NCBI RefSeq assembly: GCF_026250525.1
Contig: NZ_CP111044.1
Location: 62,001-126,000, forward strand
Direction: 5' to 3'
Length of the DNA stretch: 64,000 bases
From: Chondrinema litorale
Lineage (GTDB): Bacteria > Bacteroidota > Bacteroidia > Cytophagales > Flammeovirgaceae
This document shows, piece by piece, positions 8,000 to 15,334 of this stretch. The translations under genes and the position numbers were made by a program. Position 1 is the stretch's first letter, and each line of letters begins with the position of its first letter. Under the pieces are notes generated by a model. That model was not told the origin of the DNA. It searched no databases and saw only the letters and a program-made list of their open reading frames with translations.

Positions 8000-9052
8000 T
8001 TAATTGTCTTCTATTTCATAGTTCACTGTAAAATCCAAACCATATTCCTCTTTAAAAACTTTGATTAGATAAGATTTAGGGTTTTTAATTTTCTTATCGG
8101 CAATAGCCAATTTTAAATCATACAGAATCTTCCAGATACCCGATTCCATTGTTGCTTCGGTTACTTTTACCACATCTATGGCCTGCTTATGGCTAAACCC
8201 ATATGTTTTAAGTCTTGTAACCAATCTTGCAGCTCTTGCCTTAAAATCATCAACAGGTGACTGGCTCTGTGTATCTTGTTCTCCGTCTTTTTTATCAGCA
8301 CGAATTACCTTTACATCTTGCTTATCGTCATTTTGAATGTCTTCTAGCTCTTGATCTACCTTTTCTTTACTCAGGATATAAAATCGAATAGAACGGATAC
8401 TACGGCCTTTCTTAACGGTATCGTAAGAAATTGTAAGGTCAGAGAAGGCATTAATTTCATCACTAGCCTTGTCTAGCACTTTTTCTCTAAACTTTGGGAA
8501 TGTCTTGTAAGTTTTAACATGTGTAATCCCCAACAGCTCTTTTAGATAATCTACACTTACCTCATATACATGTTGCCAGCCAAGATGCCTTACCAATAAT
8601 TCGTAAATCCGAACACTATAGCCAGATTTAAAATGGACCACATTATCATAGAGGTAAGAAGTAAAGTTACCCCTAAGGTTTACAAGATATGGTCTCAACT
8701 CATTGTTAAATTTGAAATGAATTACACTAGAACCCTGTTCACCCTCAATTTTAGAGTAAAGAGACAGTTCTGCCCATTTGCCATTGTCTGTTTTAATACT
8801 GATACTGGTTCTTACTAATTGGGCTGCTGCATTACGAACAGCTTCATAATCTCTCGTTGTAAGTCTTTTTTTCCCAAAAAAGTCCTTCATATCAAAGGAA
8901 AGCAACCTTTCAAAGTCTTCTTTCTTCTTTAATTCAGTTACTGAAAAAAGGAAAAGTTTCTGCTGTAGTGCCGTTAAACCCAGTTTATCGCGATAGTTGA
9001 TCAGTTTATTAGACTTGCGAACTGTACGGTTTACTTTAAATTTTATTTCCAT
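8000..9052 (-). CDS. Rep_3/RepB-family replication initiator protein
   Basis: The protein has 350 residues. The N-terminal 230 residues look like the two winged-helix domains of iteron-binding plasmid initiators: NKLINYRDKLGLTALQQKLFLFSV, then SFDMKDFFG, then FKSGYSVRIYELLVRHLGW, then LKELLGI and FPKFREKVLDKASDEIN. A charged linker follows, then a short helical C-terminal domain (about 265-345). Such proteins bind iterons and open the origin. The start codon lies directly against an inverted iteron (9056-9072), and the direct iterons continue upstream, so the protein probably controls its own transcription as well as initiation. It diverges from parA across a 673-bp origin region. Confidence 0.9.
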   Translation of the reverse strand: MEIKFKVNRTVRKSNKLINYRDKLGLTALQQKLFLFSVTELKKKEDFERLLSFDMKDFFGKKRLTTRDYEAVRNAAAQLVRTSISIKTDNGKWAELSLYSKIEGEQGSSVIHFKFNNELRPYLVNLRGNFTSYLYDNVVHFKSGYSVRIYELLVRHLGWQHVYEVSVDYLKELLGITHVKTYKTFPKFREKVLDKASDEINAFSDLTISYDTVKKGRSIRSIRFYILSKEKVDQELEDIQNDDKQDVKVIRADKKDGEQDTQSQSPVDDFKARAARLVTRLKTYGFSHKQAIDVVKVTEATMESGIWKILYDLKLAIADKKIKNPKSYLIKVFKEEYGLDFTVNYEIEDN

Positions 9053-9055
9053 TAG

Positions 9056-9289
9056 GTACCCTTAATGTTTACAACCTCAGAGAAAAAATGTCTGATCAGA
9101 TGACTATTATCTAAAAAATGTAAGAATATATGGCTAAATGTAAACATTTAGGGTATGTATTGCAAACGTTTGGGGTACCTATGTAATCATTTAGGGTATG
9201 AGTCAGCAAACATCAGGGGTATATTTAGTAAACATCGAGGGTATATAGTAGTAAACAATAGGGGTATCAAAAGTAAACATTAGGGGTAT
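9056..9289. repeat. Iteron array 1 (eight 17-bp repeats)
   Basis: Consensus gtaaacattaggggtat. Direct copies start at 9140, 9162, 9183, 9206, 9228, 9251 and 9273, a period of 21-23 bp (two helical turns), so they lie on one DNA face. An inverted copy is at 9056-9072, against the rep start codon. Variation is mostly in the central four bases; the final g-g-g-t-a is constant. Confidence 0.9.
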
Positions 9290-9433
9290 GCATTTGCTTG
9301 TAACTATTTGATTATCATTAATTTATAAGCTCATTAAATATAAGTGTTTATATAAAAATAAGAGTCTCTTTATAAATAAGTGTTATATTTTTTTTACTTT
9401 TTAGTATAAAAGCTTCAATTAATACTTTAAAAC

Positions 9434-9567
9434 ATACCCCTGATGTATGTAAATATTCATTTGTAGGTGTTCTTTTATCCATTTTTATATAATAAATCCC
9501 TTTAAAACTTATTTAAAGAGGTTCGGTGTAAACATTAGGGGTATTTACCTGTAAACACTGGGGGTAT
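9434..9567. repeat. Iteron array 2 (three repeats)
   Basis: Direct copies of the same 17-bp iteron are at 9528-9544 (an exact match to the consensus) and 9551-9567 (gtaaacactgggggtat), 23 bp apart. A diverged inverted copy (atacccctgatgtatgt) lies at 9434-9450. They sit on the far side of the AT-rich tract from array 1. Confidence 0.85.
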
Positions 9568-9666
9568 CTATTAAATCCTTACTTTAAGATACGTTTCAAG
9601 TATTACTTTAACACAGAGTATTTTCAGAGATAATTTCACAATAGTCAATAAAATTTTACTTTTGTG

Positions 9667-9705
9667 ATCAAAAATTCGATTTTTTCGATTTTGATACTAT
9701 ATTTG
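9667..9705 (+). promoter_or_regulatory. parA promoter and possible autoregulatory operator
   Basis: An inverted repeat (ATCAAAAATTCGA at 9667-9679 and TTCGATTTTGAT at 9684-9695) lies directly before TATATTTG (9698-9705), which fits the Bacteroidota -7 element TAnnTTTG. The parA ATG is 20 bp downstream. Because ParA carries its own helix-turn-helix domain, self-repression here is plausible but inferred. Confidence 0.5.
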
Positions 9706-9725
9706 GTTAAAATTTTTTTTACTAC

Positions 9726-10592
9726 ATGGCAACTTACGGCAAACACTTAAAGGCTGCAAGAACGAATGCTAACTTGCAGATTAAGGATGTTACTGAACAA
9801 TTGAACATTACCAAACAGACGCTCATTAATTATGAGAGCAGTAAAACAGAGGTACCTTTTGGCAGATTAGAACAAATGGCCGAATTATATGGGGTATCTA
9901 TTGATGTACTCACCAAAGGAGAACAACTGCAGGCTAAGGTTTTTTCTTTTATAAATAGAAAAGGTGGAGTAGGTAAAACTACTTTGTGCAATTTACTAGC
10001 TGTGGCATTCGCCCAGTTAGAAGATCTGAGGATTCTGGTAATAGATACAGACTCTCAAAAATCTACCATGCAATTAGCAGATGAAGGTGTACATGAAAAT
10101 ATAGAAGTTCAATTTATTGATTTCGATTCTAACATGCCAATTTCCGACTTATTAGATATGTTGGAAGAAAATATGTTTCAGTTCGATTTTATCTTTATAG
10201 ATGTAATGGGTAGTTTCTCTCATGCAGAAGCAACTGCTACTATAATGTTTAAATCAGATTTTGTAATTATCCCTTTGGAAGCTTCTGACTTGGCAATGGG
10301 TGCAACTTTCCAAACTTTGGGTATGTTGCCAGAAATTGCTGAGAAGAGAGGTAGAAAAAATCAGTCCTTCACTCCTATTGGTATTCACAATAAAAGCTCG
10401 CATACAAAAGAGTCGAGATCAGTATCTGATCTTAATGGAATGATGGGGCTTAAGTTATTAAATAATAAACTTTCTAATCGTGTTCGCTACAAGAGACGTA
10501 TGTCTTTTAAAGAGTTACCATTTGCTTTTGAAGAACAGGATGAATTTTTAGAATTGGTTGAAGAGATAAAAACAGTAGTAAACAATGGATGA
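9726..10592 (+). CDS. XRE-ParA fusion partition ATPase
   Basis: The protein has 288 residues. Positions 1-65 are an XRE/Cro-type helix-turn-helix (LKAARTNANLQIKDVTEQLN, then KQTLINYES, then LEQMAELYGV). From about 70 onward it is a ParA/MinD-type ATPase with the deviant Walker A motif KGGVGKTT (79-86), a Walker A'-like DTDSQKS, and FIFIDVMG as the Walker B region. ParA proteins segregate low-copy replicons using ParB bound at parS. An N-terminal DNA-binding domain is known in type Ia plasmid ParAs, where it represses the par operon; here it is a compact XRE domain. The parB reading frame starts 8 nt before its stop. Confidence 0.9.
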   Translation: MATYGKHLKAARTNANLQIKDVTEQLNITKQTLINYESSKTEVPFGRLEQMAELYGVSIDVLTKGEQLQAKVFSFINRKGGVGKTTLCNLLAVAFAQLEDLRILVIDTDSQKSTMQLADEGVHENIEVQFIDFDSNMPISDLLDMLEENMFQFDFIFIDVMGSFSHAEATATIMFKSDFVIIPLEASDLAMGATFQTLGMLPEIAEKRGRKNQSFTPIGIHNKSSHTKESRSVSDLNGMMGLKLLNNKLSNRVRYKRRMSFKELPFAFEEQDEFLELVEEIKTVVNNG

Positions 10593-11760
10593 TATTAGTG
10601 GAAAATGGATGAAGATGGCCAATAAAACGGCTAGTAAAACTGAAACACTTTCCAAGATTTCGGAGAAGCAGTCTGAGTCCAGAAAGAATTATGTAAAACT
10701 AAGTAGTCTGGTTACGGAAGAAAAGTATGAGAGATACATCCGCAAGCATACGAAAGAAGAATACGAAGCATTGTCTAAAGCCATCGCTCAAGATGGTAAA
10801 ATAAGAGATCCACTTACTGTAAAATTGGTTGAAGGTGAGCTGGACAGAGAGCGAACTTTTATAGTAATTGATGGACATCACAGATTAAGAGCAGCTAAGG
10901 AATTATTAGAAGAAGGCAGGCTTGAGTTTGAGAAAGTTCCTATTACAATTGAAAAGTTTGCTAACGACCAAGAGATTTTCGTTTGGATGCTTCGCCATCA
11001 ACTAGGTCGTAGAAACCTCACTCCTTTTGAGCGCGCAGAGATTGGTTTTAGAATTACTTCTTTCCTCGAAACACTGGCTCAGGATAAAAAGAAACATAAG
11101 AAGGTTGATAACAAGCTTTTATCCAAATGGATAAAAGCACCCGAAACCGACAAGATCGATTATGCTGAGGTAGTAAGTGATTTAACCGGAGTGCCCAGAA
11201 CTACAATTATTCGTGCAAAGAAATTACACAACCAGGCAGATGATGAGTTAAAAGGACTTATAAGAGCAGGAGATATTTCTATATCAAAAGCCTATCAGCA
11301 ATTGGTTGATGTTGAAAAACAGCTAAAGAAAGAAGCACAAATTCGCCAACGTGCAGAAGATTTTCAGCAAGCATTATTTAGTATTAAAGAAATTGAAAAC
11401 TTTCTAAAGCCTAAATTAATATTGAATGCTGTAGGTAAAAATGCTAAATCTTCAGTGAGAATTAACCTACTAGAAAGGACTAATGAGTCATTACTTTTTG
11501 CATTGATAGAAGATGATCAGATAGAATATGTGAGGGTGTTTTATAACCTACCAAAGCAGAGCACATCAGCAGCTTTTGCTAACAGAAATATTTACATTCT
11601 TCACGAAAATAGCAAACTGAAAACTTCTAAAAAGGATGCTTTGTTAACTATTAATCCGGAAGGAGTAATTGCAATGGAGCAAAAAAGCACAGAAATTTAT
11701 GAGCTTGAGCCTATGCAAGAACTTGAAATGTTGCGTAAGGCGGTAAGTAGTTCAAGATAG
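10585..11760 (+). CDS. ParB-family partition protein
   Basis: The protein has 391 residues and overlaps parA by 8 nt. After a basic, disordered N-terminus, a ParB/Srx-type N-terminal domain covers about 35-135 (YEALSKAIAQDGKIRDPLTV, then VIDGHHRLRAA at 95-104). The GHHRLRA motif stands where the CTP-binding GERRxRA motif sits in canonical ParB. A helix-turn-helix region follows (about 180-240, including DLTGVPRTTIIRAKKLH), then a coiled segment (about 245-275) and a C-terminal domain. It should bind centromere-like parS sites; two matching palindromes lie inside and just after this gene. Confidence 0.87.
   Translation: MDDISGKWMKMANKTASKTETLSKISEKQSESRKNYVKLSSLVTEEKYERYIRKHTKEEYEALSKAIAQDGKIRDPLTVKLVEGELDRERTFIVIDGHHRLRAAKELLEEGRLEFEKVPITIEKFANDQEIFVWMLRHQLGRRNLTPFERAEIGFRITSFLETLAQDKKKHKKVDNKLLSKWIKAPETDKIDYAEVVSDLTGVPRTTIIRAKKLHNQADDELKGLIRAGDISISKAYQQLVDVEKQLKKEAQIRQRAEDFQQALFSIKEIENFLKPKLILNAVGKNAKSSVRINLLERTNESLLFALIEDDQIEYVRVFYNLPKQSTSAAFANRNIYILHENSKLKTSKKDALLTINPEGVIAMEQKSTEIYELEPMQELEMLRKAVSSSR
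11115..11138. other. Candidate parS palindrome 1 (inside parB)
   Basis: A 24-bp inverted repeat, arms GCTTTTATCCA and TGGATAAAAGC around AA, within the parB coding sequence. It is the exact reverse complement of the copy at 11773-11796. Confidence 0.75.
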
Positions 11761-11772
11761 AAAAGAGAATTA

Positions 11773-11796
11773 GCTTTTATCCATTTGGATAAAAGC
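11773..11796. other. Candidate parS palindrome 2 (just after parB)
   Basis: The same 24-bp palindrome with TT at the centre, 12 bp past the parB stop. It has no T-run after it, which argues against a terminator. A Bacteroidota-plasmid-type parS is the simplest reading. Confidence 0.75.
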
Positions 11797-11840
11797 TTTA
11801 TCATCACTCCTTCCTCCCAAAAATAATTAAACATACCCCA

Positions 11841-12614
11841 ATGAATGAAATTAAGCTATTTGATGATAAAGAAATCCGAGCTGCATTAATTGATGGTGAG
11901 TTGTACTATGCAGTTGTGGATGTAATTGAGGTTTTAGCAGAAAGTGAAAAACCTAGTAAATATTGGTCTGCATTAAAGGCTAGAGATAAAAAGAAATCTG
12001 GCTTTGAGTTATCTACAATTTGTAGACAACTTAAAATGGAAAGTAAAAAAGATGGAAAACTCTACCCCACTGAATGTGCAGACAAAGAAGCTTTGTTGAG
12101 AATAATTCAGTCGATTCCATCACCAAAAGCAGAGCCGTTTAAACTATGGCTGGCAAAAGTGGGCAGCCAAGTAATCGATGAAAAAACAAGTAAACGTTTA
12201 GTGATTCATAGAAAATTAAAGGAAACCCAAGACTTGCTTTTCGATAATGTAAAAGAAAGAGGAGTTGATGAAGAAGGTTTTAAAAGAGTGTTGAAAGCAG
12301 GAGATAAATCGCTTTTTGGTGGAGAAGACATAAATAAGAAATACAGAATAGATGAGCACGAAGATGCTGATGATTACATGCATAATGTCTTATTGAGTGG
12401 TAAAACTTTTGGAACAGAACTTACCAATCTAAATGTGCAAAAAAATAACCTACAAGGTGAAGATGCTATTAAGAAAGACCATGAGCACAACAACAAAGAT
12501 ATTCGCGATGTGATTAAAGGAAATGGCTATTTACCCGAAGACATAGAACCAGAAGAAGATATCAAGAAAATAAACAAAAAACTCGAAGACAAAGACCAAA
12601 AGAAACTGGATTAA
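11841..12614 (+). CDS. BRO-N domain protein, DinD/antirepressor-like
   Basis: The protein has 257 residues. The N-terminal 115 residues match the BRO-N/antirepressor domain (EIRAALIDGELYYAVVDVIEVLAES, then YWSALKAR, then KEALLRIIQSIPSPKAEPFKLWLAKVG). The C-terminal part resembles the DNA-damage-inducible DinD type (GKTFGTELTNLNVQKNNLQG, then HNNKDIRDVIKGNGYLPEDIEPEEDIKKI). DinD of E. coli acts on RecA filaments; BRO-N proteins otherwise are phage or plasmid regulators. Its start is preceded by aaacatacccca (11829-11840), which resembles part of an inverted iteron, so Rep might influence it. It is the third plus-strand gene of the replication/partition block and ends at a strong terminator. 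Confidence 0.7.
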   Translation: MNEIKLFDDKEIRAALIDGELYYAVVDVIEVLAESEKPSKYWSALKARDKKKSGFELSTICRQLKMESKKDGKLYPTECADKEALLRIIQSIPSPKAEPFKLWLAKVGSQVIDEKTSKRLVIHRKLKETQDLLFDNVKERGVDEEGFKRVLKAGDKSLFGGEDINKKYRIDEHEDADDYMHNVLLSGKTFGTELTNLNVQKNNLQGEDAIKKDHEHNNKDIRDVIKGNGYLPEDIEPEEDIKKINKKLEDKDQKKLD

Positions 12615-12636
12615 ATTCGAATCCTTCCCTCCCACT

Positions 12637-12684
12637 AAAACCTCTTAAATAGCTTGTTATGTTGGCTGTTTGAGAGGTTTTTTT
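12637..12684 (+). terminator. Rho-independent terminator after the BRO-N gene
   Basis: A stem of 17 bp (aaaacctcttaaatagc pairing with gctgtttgagaggtttt, two G-U pairs) with an 11-nt loop, followed by a T-run. Confidence 0.85.
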
Positions 12685-12801
12685 ATGCTGTATTATTGAT
12701 TTATACTTTTTTAGAATTGAAAATCTCATGATTTCCAAGAGAATATTTACTAAAACTCCAATTATTCCTATTTTTAGGCAAAGCATGGAACTAGTAGAAG
12801 T

Positions 12802-14616
12802 ATGACTGAAACAAACTCTCATAAAGCCAAAGTATTTATCTCCTATGCATGGAGTGGAGAAAGTGAACGCATTGCCTCAGAAGTAGAAAAAGCACTTTCT
12901 GAAAAGGGATTGGAAATAGTGAGAGACAAATCCGGAGGACTTGATTACAAAGGCTTGATTAAAGAGTTTATGCAGGAAATTGGCAAAGGCAATTTTGTTA
13001 TTGTAATCATCTCTGATAAGTACCTGCGCTCAGAGAACTGCATGTTTGAATTGATTGAGATTGCTAAAAATGGAAACTTTGCCCAACGTATATTCCCTAT
13101 TATTCTGGAGGATGCCAAAATATACAAACCCATAGAGCAAGTTAAATATTTAAAATATTGGGAAGAACAGATAACAGAACTGAATGTTGCACTCAATGAA
13201 TTACTAGATATAGGTGATACTGCTGAAATACAAGATGAATTATCATTTTACAAACAGATAAGAAAAGAGATTTCTGGTTTAGTAGGTCAACTTAAAAATA
13301 TGAACACGCTTACCCCAGAAATGCATCAAAAAAGTAATTTCCAACAAATTTATGATCAGATAGAAGATGAAGTTAGTGTTAAAGAAAAATTTGATATAAA
13401 AAATGAATTGCTTAAAGGGTTTATAGAACCAAAGATTTCAAAATCAAAATATGAGTATGATCTGTTCTTATGCTACTCTATTAAAGACTTAAATTTCATT
13501 AATGATATAATTTTTGAACTTCGTGCATATAATATTAGGGTGTTTTCGTCAAATGATAACTTATCTACAAATGCAGGTAAATCATACTTTGAAAATATCA
13601 ACTATGCTTTAGAAGCAAGTCAACACTTTTTATTAGTTTGTACTCCTAATTCAATGAAATCTGGTTGGGTAAAACAAGAGTATACTTCTTTTTTTTCAAA
13701 TCAATTTATCAAATCAAAAGAAAAAAGAAGATTTTTAATTTTAAAAGGACCATATTTTGATGTAAGCCTTGTTCCTCAACTATTGCTAAATATCCACTTT
13801 AGCAATAATATTTCAGATGTAATAATGTCTTTGATAGTTAAACAAAATGTGATTAAAAAGACGCAACTACCAAATAAAAATCATCAAAATCTTAAGAAAT
13901 TAACTAAAATTCCTGAATGGTTAGAGATGGTTTATGTTGAAGGAGGGAGTTATCAAATGGGCTACGATTCGGATGTAAATGGACAAAATAATGAGATGAA
14001 GAGTTCAGAGCCTATGCATCAAGTTAGTGTTGAGAGTTTTTATATTAGTAAATATAAATACTTGATAACACAAGAACAATGGGTGAATATTATGAAAGAT
14101 AATCCTAGTAAGTTTAAAACTAATATAAAATGCCCTGTTGACAGTGTTAATTGGTTCGATGTTCAAGAGTTTATTAAAAGATTAAATTATAGAACAAAAC
14201 AGAAGTTTCGCTTGCCATATGAAGTAGAATGGGAGTTTGCTGCTAGTGGTGGAAAACTAAGTAAAGGTTATAAGTATTCAGGAAGTGATGAAATAGATGA
14301 AGTTGCATGGTATAAAGGCAATTCAAATAATAAGACACATCCTGTTGGATTAAAAAAAGCAAATGAATTAGGTATATTTGATATGAGTGGAAATGTCTGG
14401 GAGTGGTGTGAGGATGACTGGCATAGTAACTATATTGGTGCCCCAATTAGTAATATAAAATGGGTTGATTTGGATTATAACAATAGTCGAGTTCAACGGG
14501 GTGGCAGTTGGAATCGTGATGAAAATAAATGTCAAATAATTTCACGTTCTGGTGATAAAGCAGGTTTCTGGAATTTAAGCATTAATGGTTTTAGATTAGT
14601 TACATCTGCAACTTGA
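12802..14616 (+). CDS. TIR-TIR-FGE-sulfatase-domain fusion, candidate defence effector
   Basis: The protein has 604 residues, is soluble and lacks a signal peptide. TIR domain 1 (about 8-130) begins KVFISYAW and has S-x-x-Y-L-x-S-E-N-C-x-F-E-L-I, which includes the Glu usually catalytic in NAD-cleaving TIR domains. A helical linker runs to about 215. TIR domain 2 (about 217-350) begins YDLFLCYS and has S-x-x-x-SGWVKQEY. The C-terminal 235 residues are a formylglycine-generating-enzyme/C-type-lectin fold (MVYVEGGSYQMG, FRLPYEVEWEFAA, MSGNVWEWCEDDW, RVQRGGSWNRD, NGFRLV). By hand alignment only one of the two FGE copper-site Cys remains (in DENKCQ), so the domain may bind a ligand rather than oxidise Cys. 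The gene stands alone directly after the partition block. Confidence 0.8.
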   Translation: MTETNSHKAKVFISYAWSGESERIASEVEKALSEKGLEIVRDKSGGLDYKGLIKEFMQEIGKGNFVIVIISDKYLRSENCMFELIEIAKNGNFAQRIFPIILEDAKIYKPIEQVKYLKYWEEQITELNVALNELLDIGDTAEIQDELSFYKQIRKEISGLVGQLKNMNTLTPEMHQKSNFQQIYDQIEDEVSVKEKFDIKNELLKGFIEPKISKSKYEYDLFLCYSIKDLNFINDIIFELRAYNIRVFSSNDNLSTNAGKSYFENINYALEASQHFLLVCTPNSMKSGWVKQEYTSFFSNQFIKSKEKRRFLILKGPYFDVSLVPQLLLNIHFSNNISDVIMSLIVKQNVIKKTQLPNKNHQNLKKLTKIPEWLEMVYVEGGSYQMGYDSDVNGQNNEMKSSEPMHQVSVESFYISKYKYLITQEQWVNIMKDNPSKFKTNIKCPVDSVNWFDVQEFIKRLNYRTKQKFRLPYEVEWEFAASGGKLSKGYKYSGSDEIDEVAWYKGNSNNKTHPVGLKKANELGIFDMSGNVWEWCEDDWHSNYIGAPISNIKWVDLDYNNSRVQRGGSWNRDENKCQIISRSGDKAGFWNLSINGFRLVTSAT

Positions 14617-14716
14617 ATTAGTAATTGAATATCCTAAAAATTAATCTAAATCTTTTTGTATCTTTTTTTCCTCGTTTTCATTGAAGTGCTAAATGAAAAC
14701 TAAATAGATGATTTAA

Positions 14717-15295
14717 TTGGAAAAATTGCTGATCAGAAAGAACAAGAATAAGCCTGATGAAAAACAAGTTATTGAGCAGGCGAAAGAGAATCCTGAGAAA
14801 TTCAGGCCGCTTTATGATTGGTATTACGAAGAAATCTTCCATTTCATCTACAAAAAAACGGGCGAAGAAGCCATTGCCACAGACATCTGTGCCGAGGTTT
14901 TTTACAAAGCGCTGGTCAATATTAAAAACTATAAAATTACCGAAACCTCTTTTATAGCTTGGTTGTATCGAGTAGCAATTAACGAAACTGCTGCTTATTT
15001 CAGAACTACAAAGAAAGAGCGATTGGTGTTGTTGGGCGATTACCAAATTCATTTTCTTCAAACAGAATTACAATACAAGAATCTTAGTGCTAGCGAAATG
15101 CGACATTACCTCAATTTGGCCTTTAACAAGCTAAAACCAATGGAGGTAGAGCTAATAGAACTGCGCTTTTACGAAGAAAAATCTTTTAAAGAAATCGGAG
15201 AAATTCTGGAAATCACCGAGAACAATGCCAAGGTAAAGACTTATAGAACACTTGATAAACTCAAAGAAATATTGACTAAGTCAGGTATCAAATAA
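14717..15295 (+). CDS. ECF RNA polymerase sigma factor (TTG start)
   Basis: The protein has 192 residues. Region 2 is at about 30-90 (FRPLYDWYYEEIFHFIYKKTG, then ICAEVFYKALVNIKNY, then FIAWLYRVAINE), and region 4 at about 135-185 (NKLKPMEVELIELRFYEEKSFKEIGEIL, then NAKVKTYRTLDKL). There is no in-frame ATG near the front; TTG at 14717 is the only start preserving region 2. Two tiny ATG-started frames (14694-14708 and 14708-14716) lie just before it. It heads an apparent four-gene unit with the TonB-domain anti-sigma factor (39 nt away), a T9SS cargo and PorP/SprF-OmpA, which suggests control of a type IX-exported surface product. Confidence 0.88.
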   Translation: MEKLLIRKNKNKPDEKQVIEQAKENPEKFRPLYDWYYEEIFHFIYKKTGEEAIATDICAEVFYKALVNIKNYKITETSFIAWLYRVAINETAAYFRTTKKERLVLLGDYQIHFLQTELQYKNLSASEMRHYLNLAFNKLKPMEVELIELRFYEEKSFKEIGEILEITENNAKVKTYRTLDKLKEILTKSGIK

Positions 15296-15334
15296 CTGGA
15301 AAGCAATAAAGACTTCAATGAAAATAAATAGATA

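Larger units (their letters stand above)
9053..9725. other. Candidate replication origin between rep and parA
   Basis: This 673-bp gene-free stretch holds about eleven iterons in two groups (9056-9289 and 9434-9567), separated by about 140 bp of extremely AT-rich DNA (about 9290-9430) suited to strand opening. A half-copy of the candidate parS palindrome (CTTTTATCCATTT) lies at 9472-9484. At the parA end are an operator-like inverted repeat and a -7 element. The iteron-plus-AT-rich arrangement beside a Rep_3 gene is that of theta-type plasmid origins. Confidence 0.8.

Noticed and set aside
9140..9289. Iteron array as a CRISPR array
   Set aside because: Repeats are 17 bp with 4-6 bp between them, far too short for spacers, and no cas gene is present.
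11773..11796. Palindrome after parB as a rho-independent terminator
   Set aside because: No T-run follows the stem, and the same 24 bp occur inside the parB coding sequence, which favours a protein-binding site.
14460..14616. FGE-fold C-terminus as a diversity-generating retroelement variable region
   Set aside because: DGR targets often end in this fold, but there is no reverse transcriptase gene, no template repeat copy in the window, and the codons are not enriched in AAC/AAT as a variable region would be.
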